A stretch of 64,000 nt of DNA. Source: Siphonodentalium dalli. Its lineage: Eukaryota > Mollusca > Scaphopoda > Gadilida > Siphonodentaliidae. Numbering within the stretch: the first letter of the stretch is position 1; each line of letters begins with the position of its first letter. The position numbers and the translations under genes were made by a program. Below the pieces are notes generated by a model, which made no database searches, was not told where the DNA came from, and saw nothing but the letters and a program-made list of their open reading frames with translations. Of this stretch, positions 55,656-64,000 are shown one piece after another. The stretch spans positions 10,693,710 through 10,757,709 of the forward strand of contig CP136062.1 of the NCBI GenBank assembly GCA_032622095.1, given 5' to 3'.

Positions 55656-58240
55656 ACTCATGTACTCCATGAACGATGTAAACAATAAATACACTCATGT
55701 GCTCTATGAACGATGTAAACAACATGGTAATTATAATACACTCATGTTCTCTATGAACGATGTAAACAATAAATACACTCATGTGCTCTATGAACGATGT
55801 AAACAACATGGTAATTATAATACACACATGTGCTCCATGAACGATGTAAACAATAAATACACTCATGTGCTCTATGAACGATGTAAACAACATGGTAATT
55901 ATAATACACTCATGTTCTCTATGAACGATGTAAACAACATGGTAATTATAATACACTCATGTGCTCCATGAACGATGTAAACAATAAATACACTCATGTG
56001 CTCTATGAACGATGTAAACAACATGGTAATTATAATACACACATGTGCTCTATGAATGATGTAAACAATAAATACACTCATGTGCTCTATGAACGATGTA
56101 AACAATAAATACACTCATGTGCTCTATGAACGATGTAAACAATAAATACACTCATGTGCTCTATGAACGATGTAAACAACATGGTAATTATAATACACAC
56201 ATGTGCTCTATGAATGATGTAAACAATAAATACACACATGTGCTCTATGAATGATGTAAACAATAAATACACTCATGTGCTCTATGAACGATGTAAACAA
56301 TAAATACACTCATGTGCTCCATGAACGATGAACATGTAAACAACATGGTAATTATAATACACACATGTGCTCTATGAATGATGTAAACAATAAATACACT
56401 CATGTACTCTATGAACGATGTAAACAATAAATACACTCATGTGCTCTATGAACGATGTAAACAACATGGTAATTTATAATCAAAATACACTCATGAACAT
56501 GTAAACAACATGGTAATTATAATAGACACATGTGCTCTATGAACGATGTAAACAATAAATACACTCATGTGCTCTATGAACGATGTAAACAACATGGTAA
56601 TTATAATACACTCATGTTCTCTATGAACGATGTAAACAACATGGTAATTATAATACACTCATGTTCTCTATGAACGATGTAAACAACATGGTAATTTATA
56701 ATCAAAATACACTCATGTGCTCCATGAACGATGTAAACAATAAATACACTCATGTGCTCTATGAACGATGTAAACAACATGGTAATTTATAATAAAAATA
56801 CACTCATGAACATGTAAACAACATGGTAATTATAATAGACACATGTGCTCTATGAACGATGTAAACAACATGGTAATTATAATACACACATGTGCTCTAT
56901 GAATGATGTAAACAATAAATACACTCATGTACTCTATGAACGATGTAAACAATAAATACACTCATGTGCTCTATGAACGATGTAAACAACATGGTAATTT
57001 ATAATCAAAATACACTCATGAACATGTAAACAACATGGTAATTATAATAGACACATGTGCTCTATGAACGATGTAAACAACATGGTAATTTATAATCAAA
57101 ATACACTCATGTGCTCCATGAACGATGTAAACAATAAATACACTCATGTGCTCTATGAACGATGTAAACAACATGGTAATTTATAATCAAAATACACTCA
57201 TGAACATGTAAACAACATGGTAATTATAATAGACACATGTGCTCTATGAACGATGTAAACAACATGGTAATTTATAATCAAAATACACTCATGTGCTCCA
57301 TGAACGATGTAAACAATAAATACACTCATGTGCTCTATGAACGATGTAAACAACATGGTAATTTATAATCAAAATACACTCATGAACATGTAAACAACAT
57401 GGTAATTATAATAGACACATGTGCTCTATGAACGATGTAAACAATAAATACACTCATGTGCTCTATGAACGATGTAAACAACATGGTAATTTATAATCAA
57501 AATACACTCATGAACATGTAAACAACATGGTAATTATAATACACTCATGTGCTCCATGAACGATGAAACAATAAATACACTCGTGCTCCATGAACGATGT
57601 AAACAATAAATACACTCATGTGCTCCATGAACGATGTAAACAATAAATACACTCATGTGTTCTATGAACGATGTAAACAATAAATACACTCATGTGCTCC
57701 ATGAACGATGTAAACAATAAATACACTCATGTGTTCTATGAACGATGTAAACAATAAATACACTCATGTGTTCTATGAACGATGTAAACAATAAATACAC
57801 TCATGTGTTCTATGAACGATGTAAACAATAAATACACTCATGTGTTCTATGAACAATGTAAACAATAAATACACTCATGTGTTCTATGAACGATGTAAAC
57901 AATAAATACACTCATGTACTCTATGAACGATGTAAACAATAAATACACTCATGTGTTCTATGAACGATGTAAACAATAAATACACTCATGTACTCTATGA
58001 ACGATGTAAACAATAAATACACTCATGTGTTCTATGAACGATGTAAACAATAAATACACTCATGTACTCTATGAACGATGTAAACAATAAATACACTCAT
58101 GTACTCTATGAACGATGTAAACAATAAATACACTCATGTACTCTATGAACGATGTAAACAATAAATACACTCATGTGCTCTATGAACGATGTAAACAATA
58201 AATACACTCATGTGCTCTATGAACGATTTAAACAACATGG
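55656..58240 (+). repeat. Compound minisatellite, 37-bp and longer variants
   Basis: Base unit: AATACACTCATGTGCTCTAT plus GAACGATGTAAACAATA. A longer form replaces the AATA link with ACATGGTAATTATA or ACATGGTAATTTATAATCAA, and a third form has CTCATGAACATGTAAAC. The long forms dominate from about 55700 to 57550. The uniform 37-bp form dominates from 57580 to 58230. Blocks of mixed units repeat (57000-57400), showing segmental amplification. Confidence 0.95.
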
Positions 58241-58273
58241 TAATTATAATAAAAATGACATTATGGCTTGAAC

Positions 58274-58490
58274 TACAGCAGTGCCCTAAATATTCGACTC
58301 CTTAATCACAGCAGAATTATGGGTAATTTTTCAGGATTTAGTCGGAAATATGGCTTGTTGTCTTTCATCAGAAAGCTCTCAGTGAGAGCTTTCCGATGAA
58401 TGGCAACAAGCCATATTTCCGACTAAGTCCTGAAAAATTACCCATAATTCTGCTGTGATTAAGGAGTCGCTTATTTAGGGCATTACTGTA
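58274..58490. mobile_element. TA-flanked MITE (mariner-like), copy 4
   Basis: TA at 58274-58275 and 58489-58490. Ends CAGCAGTGCCCTAAATATTC and its partner, with long arms meeting near AGAAAGCTCTCAGTGAGAGC. A full hairpin. Confidence 0.88.
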
Positions 58491-58589
58491 TAAACTAATT
58501 TTCATTATAGTTACCATATTAGGTTATAGTCTGCAAAATATTTTGTCATAGTCAATAGTGAGAATGATGCATCATGGTCTAGATTAAAA

Positions 58590-58839
58590 CTGACAATAGC
58601 AGACAACAGTCATCAGTGCATCCCTGTGGGAGACTCACTTTTATAAAAGACTGCAATGGCACAGGATCTTTAATGCTGCACCAGCGTAGCTCCCGTCATG
58701 CGTGTACCTTGGCTTTTTAAGCAAGTGCATTCTCTTATATATGTGAGGCTCCCTATGGGAGACTCACATATATAAGTGACTGCAATGGCACAGAATCTTT
58801 AATGCTGCACCAGCGCACTTCCCATCATGAAATGGTTAA
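58590..58839. mobile_element. TTAA MITE pieces (CACCAGCGCAGCTCCC family)
   Basis: Two copies of GGCACAGGATCTTTAATGCT / TGCACCAGCG followed by a CTCCCGTCATG-like end lie at 58660-58700 and 58788-58838. The ATTCTCTTATATATGTGAGG hairpin is between them. Ends at TTAA 58836-58839. Confidence 0.7.
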
Positions 58840-58852
58840 TTTGTAAACATTT

Positions 58853-58943
58853 TTGGGTGGGCGTTATAACCATGTTGGGTGGGCGTTATCACCATGTTGG
58901 GTGGGCGTTATCACCATGTTGGGTGGGCGTTATCACCATATTG
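58853..58943 (+). repeat. 23-bp tandem repeat, four copies
   Basis: Unit GGGTGGGCGTTATCACCATG plus TTG, directly upstream of exon H (58965). Confidence 0.9.
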
Positions 58944-58964
58944 AGCTTCCTTGTCAACTTTCAG

Positions 58965-59119
58965 CGATTGCAAAAGCTCTTGGAATCAAGATATGTGTCA
59001 CACGAGAGAAGAAAAATATCCTCGATTGTCTTGAAGATAATCAACTCAAGGACATGATGACCTTGGATTTCACCAAATCGAGACTGCATGTGCTGAAGAT
59101 GGCCAAAATAAATGCCAAG
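58965..59119 (+). CDS. DCLRE1A: DCLRE1A exon H
   Basis: A 155-bp exon between TTGTCAACTTTCAG and CCAAG|GTAACA. Its first two bases complete the alanine codon begun in exon G, and it ends in phase 0. It encodes AIAKALGIKICVTREKKNIL, then LDFTKSRLHVLKMAKINAK. This parallels the family segment in which a helix after CGTYxIGKE is followed by a short strand, the Q/EK helix and a run ending in INxK. The protein must continue with the remaining beta-CASP and C-terminal lactamase motifs. I find no further exon before the window ends. Confidence 0.92.
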
Positions 59120-59204
59120 GTAACAGTATACACTCAAATGTAAGCCCCCACCCCATGTTCAACTATAAGCCCCCATCTATGCTCAACTGTAAGCCTCCCC
59201 TCAC

Positions 59205-59375
59205 ACCATGATCAAATGTAAGCGCCACCCTCTCACTCATACCCAGCCCCTCACACTCATACCTCGTTCCTCACACTCATACCTCGTTCCTCACAATCAT
59301 ACCTCGTTCCTCACAATCATACCCCGCCCCTCTCACTCATACCCTGCCCCTCACACTCAAACCCCGCCCATCTGG
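59205..59375 (+). repeat. 20-bp CTCACACTCATACC-type tandem repeat
   Basis: Eight or so loose copies of CCTCACACTCATACC with CTCGTT or CCGCCC links. Confidence 0.85.
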
Positions 59376-59404
59376 GAAATACTTATCTCTGAGATTCAAT
59401 AGAT

Positions 59405-59745
59405 TGCTTGCTGGTTTGCAAATATGGCATCGGACATTTGCCGAATTAGGTCCCCAAAGGGTGCATGGCATTGTCACTAACTTCACCATCCGGGGACCTC
59501 ATTCTGCATGGCCTCATCTGCTATGGGAGACTTGGACTGAAATTTAAGTTCCCACATCGTGAAGATGGTAATGTACACCCACAACTAAATTACGCATTGT
59601 GTCGTCTGCCAATTTGGGGATACAGAGAAACTAAACTGAAAAAGAAAAAGAAATTTTCTTTTGACACTAAAAAACTTTGATAATACTGAGAAGATGAGCA
59701 ATACGCAGAATGAGGTCCCCAGAAGGTGAATTTAGTGATAGATTT
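59405..59745. mobile_element. hAT-type MITE, decayed copy
   Basis: Pieces in family order: CATCGGACATTTGCCGAATT, CCGGGGACCTCATTCTGC, AATTTAAGTTCCCACATCG, GAATGAGGTCCCCAGAAGG. Large parts missing. Confidence 0.6.
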
Positions 59746-60115
59746 TATCTTCGGGTTCAATGGTTATTTTGCAAAAAAACTAATTTCATTAATCTATTTT
59801 CTGGCAGAGTTTATCATTAATTCAATGATTACTTACAGGTATAACATGCTGAAAGTGGCATTCGTTGTGGCCACAGCCGCAGTTATCGTTGAAATGCCTC
59901 AGAAATAGGCTTGAACAAACTTATTTCCGATATCGGCTATAACCAACGCTGCAGCTGGTCTCAATGTTACTCAAAGTAAATCTCAATATACAAGATCGAA
60001 ATGAAGATTGGGCATAAAGTCTGTTTTCGACTTGCAAAATGGTTTTACAAAAAACACGGAAGACGAGATGAAATGTAATTAATTTAATTTGTCAGTTGTA
60101 GTTGAGTCGGTTCTG
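59746..60115. other. Intron sequence, nothing identified
   Basis: The open frame 59726-59908 includes an AG (59836-59839) before a short reading, but its translation does not match the expected SNM1A continuation. Confidence 0.3.
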
Positions 60116-61556
60116 ACCGAAGGCCGAGTAGGATGGTCCGAGTAGGATGGTCCGAGTAGGATGGTCCGAGTAGGATGGTCCGAGTAGGATGGTCCGAGTA
60201 GGATGGTCCGAGTAGGATGGTCCGAGTAGGATGGTCCGAGTAGGATGGTCCGAGTAGGATGGTCCGAGTAGGATGGTCCGAGTAGGATGGTCCGAGTAGG
60301 ATGGAGTAGGATGGTCCGAGTAGGATGGAGTAGGATGGTCCGAGTAGGATGGAGTAGGGTGGTCCGAGTAGGATGGTCCGAGTAGGATGGTCCGAGTAGG
60401 ATGGTCCGAGTAGGATGGTTCGAGTAGGGTGGTCCGAGTAGGATGGTCCGAGTAGGGTGGTCCGAGTAGGATGGTCCGAGTAGGATGGTCCGAGTAGGAT
60501 GGAGTAGGATGGTCCGAGTAGGGTGGAGTAGGATGGTCCGAGTAGGGTGGAGTAGGATGGTCCGAGTAGGGTGGAGTAGGATGGTCCGAGTAGGATGGTC
60601 CGAGTAGGATGGTCCGAGTAGGGTGGAGTAGGATGGTCCGAGTAGGATGGTCCGAGTAGGATGGTCCGAGTAGGATGGTCCGAGTAGGATGGTCCGAGTA
60701 GGATGGTCCGAGTAGGATGGTTCGAGTAGGGTGGTCCGAGTAGGATGGTCCGAGTAGGGTGGTCCGAGTAGGATGGTCCGAGTAGGATGGTCCGAGTAGG
60801 ATGGAGTAGGATGGTCCGAGTAGGGTGGAGTAGGATGGTCCGAGTAGGGTGGAGTAGGATGGTCCGAGTAGGGTGGAGTAGGATGGTCCGAGTAGGATGG
60901 TCCGAGTAGGGTGGAGTAGGATGGTCCGAGTAGGATGGTCCGAGTAGGATGGTCCGAGTAGGGTGGTCCGAGTAGGATGGTCCGAGTAGGATGGTCCGAG
61001 TAGGATGGTCCGAGTAGGGTGGTCCGAGTAGGATGGTCCGAGTAGGGTGGTCCGAGTAGGATGGTCCGAGTAGGGTGGTCCGAGTAGGATGGTCCGAGTA
61101 GGGTGGTCCGAGTAGGGTGGTCCGAGTAGGATGGTCCGAGTAGGATGGTCCGAGTAGGATGGTCCGAGTAGGATGGTCCGAATAGGGTGGTCCGAGTAGG
61201 GTGGTCCGAGTAGGGTGGTCCGAGTAGGATGGTCCGAGTAGGATGGTCCGAGTAGGATGGTCCGAGTAGGGTGGTCCGAGTAGGATGGTCCGAGTAGGGT
61301 GGTCCGAGTAGGATGGTCCGAGTAGGATGGTCCGAGTAGGATGGTCCGAGTAGGATGGTCCGAGTAGGATGGTCCGAGTAGGGTGGTCCGAGTAGGGTGG
61401 TCCGAGTAGGGTGGTCCGAGTAGGGTGGTCCGAGTAGGATGGTCCGAGTAGGATGGTCCGAGTAGGGTGGTCCGAGTAGGGTGGTCCGAGTAGGATGGTC
61501 CGAGTAGGATGGTCCGAGTAGGGTGGTCCGAGTAGGATGGTCCGAGTAGGGTGGTC
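60116..61556 (+). repeat. 14-bp minisatellite, about 100 copies
   Basis: Unit GGTCCGAGTAGGAT with a common GGGT variant and occasional 8-9 bp truncated units (GGAGTAGGAT). Because 14 bp repeats its frame every three units and has no stop on the minus strand, a 507-residue open frame appears there. It has no protein features. Confidence 0.97.
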
Positions 61557-61845
61557 TGACTGCATTTTGTAGGTCCTTTTCACTCTACTTATCAGTGGCC
61601 TATTCATAATTGTTTATATACAACATCGTCTCATCCCTGCCATTATAGTTTGTTTGAAACAATATTCAATGAATTGGTTTCTTAATAAATGTTAATAATT
61701 TCACACCGGTTCATAAAACGATAAAAGACTACTTCACCAGCATGTGAAATGAAGCTGGTAGCTGTTCTGATTGATTGACGCCCTTCTGGCATCGGATTAC
61801 ATGGGGGTCCGATTTCTCAATAATGTCTACTCAAAGATGTAATAA
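61557..61845. other. Intron or intergenic sequence, nothing identified
   Basis: No exon or named repeat. Confidence 0.3.
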
Positions 61846-62236
61846 ACCTGCTATTGTTGGATCACATAAACCTGCTATTGTTGGGCACATAAACCTGCTA
61901 TTGTTGGATCACATAAACCTGCTATTGTTGGTTCACATAAACCTGCTATTGTTGGTTCACATAAACCTGCTATTGTTGGTTCACATAAACCTGCTATTGT
62001 TGGTTCACATAAACCTGCTATTGTTGGTTCATATAAACCTGCTATTGTTGGATCACATAAACCTGCTATTGTTGATCACATAAACCTGCTATTGTTGGAT
62101 CACATAAACCTGCTATTGTTGGTTCACATAAACCTGCTATTGTTGGATCACACAAACCTGCTATTGTTGCATCACATAAACCTGCTATTGTTGGATCATA
62201 AACCTGCTATTGTTGGTCACATAAACTTGCTATTGT
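61846..62236 (+). repeat. 23-24 bp tandem repeat, about 16 copies
   Basis: Unit ACATAAACCTGCTATTGTTG plus GTTC/GATC. The last copy is cut by the hairpin-ended element at 62237. Confidence 0.95.
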
Positions 62237-64000
62237 TAGCTCAACTTTACTTTGTAAAGTTTGAGCTATTGCCATGACTTTGTCGTCCGTGTGTGCGTGT
62301 GTGCGTAAGGCGTCAACAATAGAGGCTACAGGTCGTACCTTTGATCGGATCATTTGTACCGGAATGTTTCATTTTGGGGTCATTCGGAAAAAAAACATGG
62401 CCGCCAGCGGCCATCTTAGATTTCAAAATTCAATCCATTAGCACGGGCTACAGGCCGTACTGTTCGTCTGATCGTCATGAAATTTGTCATGGATGTTAAT
62501 ATTGACATGTAGATGGGAACGAGTAATTTTGGGGTCATTCGGCCAAAAAACATGGCCGCCAGCAGCCATCTTGGATTTTACTCTTTGCATGACTAAATCC
62601 TTTAGCACGGGCTACATGTCGTACCTTTGGTCAGATGATCATAAAATTTGTCTTGGATGTTAATAATGACATGTAGATGGGAACGAGTCATTTTTGGGTT
62701 ATTCGGGCAAAAAAACATGGCCGCCAGCAGCCATCTGGGATTTTACTCTTTGTATGACTAAATCCTTTAGCACTGGCTACAGGTCGTACCTTTAGTCTGA
62801 TAATCATGAAATTTGTCATGGCTGTTGAAATTGGAATGAAGATGGGAACGAGTCATTTTGGGGTCATTCGGACAAAAAACATGGCCATCTTTGTTTTCAA
62901 AATTCAATCCATTAGCACGGGCCACAGGTCGCATTGTTCGTCTGATCATCATGAAATTTGTCATGGATGTTAATATTGACATGTAGATGGGAACGAGTCA
63001 TTTTGGCGTCATTCGGGCAAAAAACATGGCCGCCAGCAGCCATCTTGGATTTTACTCTTTGTATGACTAAATCCTTTAGCACGGGCTACAGGTCGTACCT
63101 TTAGTCTGATCATCATAAAATTTGTCATGTATATTAACAATGACATGTAGATGGGAACGAGTAATTTTGGGGTCATTGGGCCAAAAAACATGGTCGCCGG
63201 CAGCCATCTTGGATTTTACTCTTTGTATGACTAAATCCTTTAGCACGGGCCACAGGTCCTACTTTTAGTCTGATCATCATAAAATTTGTCAAAAATGTTA
63301 ATAATGACATGTAGATGGGAATGAGTCATTTTGGGGTAATTCGGCCAAATAACATGGCCGCCAGAAGCCATCTTGGATTTTACTCTTTGTATGACTAAAT
63401 CATTTAGCACGGGCTACAGGTCGTACTTTTAGTCTGATCATCATAATTTTTTTTATTGGCTGTTGAAATTGTAATGTAGATGGGAACGAGTCATTTTGGG
63501 GTCATTCGGATGAAAAACATGGCCGCCAGTGGCCATCTTTGATTTCAAAATTCAATCCATTAGCACGGGTTACAGGTCGTAATGTTCGTCTGATCATCAT
63601 GAAATTTGTCATGGATGTTAATATTGACATGTAGATGGGAACGATTACTTTTGGTGTCATTCGGCCAAAAAACATGGCCGCCAGCAGCCGTCTTGGATTT
63701 TACTCTTTGTATGACTAAATCCTTTAGCACGGACTACAGGTCGTACCTTGAGTCTGATAATCATGAAATTTTTTATGGCTGTTGAAATTATAATGTAGAT
63801 GGGAACAAGTCATTTTGGGGTCATTCGGATGAAAAACATGGCCGCCAGTGGCCATCTTTGATTTCAAAATTCAATCCATTAGCACAGGCTACAGGTCGTA
63901 CCTTTAGTCTGATCATCATGAAATTTGTCATGGCTTTTGAAATTGGAATGTAGATGGGAACGAGTCATTTTGGGGTCATTCGGACAAAAAACATGGCTGC
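62237..64000 (+). mobile_element. Hairpin-ended repeat element, copy 3, runs off the window
   Basis: Starts TAGCTCAACTTTACTTTGTA within the last unit of the preceding array. At least ten 160-bp units follow (GATGGGAACGAGTCATTTTG; ATGGCCGCCAGCAGCCATCT). The right end is beyond 64000. Confidence 0.85.

Larger units (their letters stand above)
17787..59119 (+). other. DCLRE1A: Gene span: DCLRE1A/SNM1A homologue (partial)
   Basis: The eight exons A-H (17787-17905, 32648-32865, 40038-42048, 48638-48771, 51023-51141, 51964-52104, 53936-54081, 58965-59119) have GT/AG introns, and their phases join without conflict. Together they encode about 1010 residues. Vertebrate DCLRE1A is a nuclear 5'-3' exonuclease of the metallo-beta-lactamase/beta-CASP class that digests DNA past interstrand cross-links and is recruited by PCNA. 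Assignment to DCLRE1A rather than DCLRE1B or DCLRE1C rests on the long N-terminal region, the PIP box, and CPFYKK directly before the TVDAFNYG start of the nuclease domain. The initiating exon and the C-terminal part (end of beta-CASP and second lactamase half) were not found. The UBZ ubiquitin-binding finger of the vertebrate protein was also not seen. Confidence 0.88.

Noticed and set aside
59820-59908. Possible exon after exon H beginning after TTACTTACAG
   Set aside because: The translation (RYNMLKVAFVVATAAVIV) does not match the beta-CASP segment expected after exon H, and it stops soon after.
60084-61607. 507-residue minus-strand open frame rich in GPSYSDHPTRTILL
   Set aside because: It is the translation of a 14-bp minisatellite with no stops; no start context, domain or splice signal supports it.
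1-64000. CRISPR-like interpretation of the regular tandem arrays
   Set aside because: Units are contiguous with no unique spacers, and the DNA is eukaryotic with GT-AG introns.

Overview
The window is animal nuclear DNA: AT-rich, intron-bearing, and dominated by dispersed and tandem repeats. The repeat style points to a mollusc, most likely a bivalve. It has hairpin-ended elements carrying arrays of about 160 bp, palindromic MITEs, TCCGTCCG-rich repeats and a LINE tail ending in (ATT)n. That placement is an inference from repeat style and is not proved by any gene here.

The only host gene I can support is one plus-strand gene, a DCLRE1A/SNM1A-type DNA cross-link repair nuclease. It spreads over at least 41 kb (17787-59119) in eight recognisable exons. 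The reading phases fit exactly at all seven junctions. Exons A-C encode a long low-complexity N-terminal region ending in a PCNA-binding (PIP) box and the CPFYKK motif. Exons D-H encode the metallo-beta-lactamase/beta-CASP nuclease core ([29 protein letters not shown]). The true first exon and the C-terminal exons were not found and are probably outside the window.

Layout: 1-3900, old dispersed repeats, a 121-bp triplication and a GTCT microsatellite; 3971-7598, a foldback element with about 175-bp inverted ends and a satellite core; 7600-12000, a 205-bp tandem duplication, a hairpin-ended element with about nine repeats and a GC-rich palindrome; 12000-17740, several MITE families and a 22-bp array; 17787-17905, exon A with a MITE inside its donor site; 20880-27670, a large inverted repeat interrupted by a decayed 3.4-kb hAT transposon; 31090-31755, a 5'-truncated LINE; 32648-32865, exon B; 33140-34200, a 140-bp array; 40038-42048, exon C; 42890-48510, nested satellites and hAT-type insertions; 48638-54081, exons D-G; 55650-58240, a long minisatellite; 58965-59119, exon H; 59200-62235, minisatellites; 62237-64000, another hairpin-ended element running off the end.

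The most striking feature is how tightly transposons crowd the exons. One MITE sits inside the 5' splice site of exon A. Another, with a clean 8-bp duplication, ends 15 bp before exon F, and a relative starts 27 bp after it. A TTAA-flanked MITE ends 18 bp before exon E. The end of exon E plus its donor site is itself tandemly duplicated in 52-bp units. Apart from the transposase and the LINE fragment, I regard long open frames over tandem repeats as artefacts.
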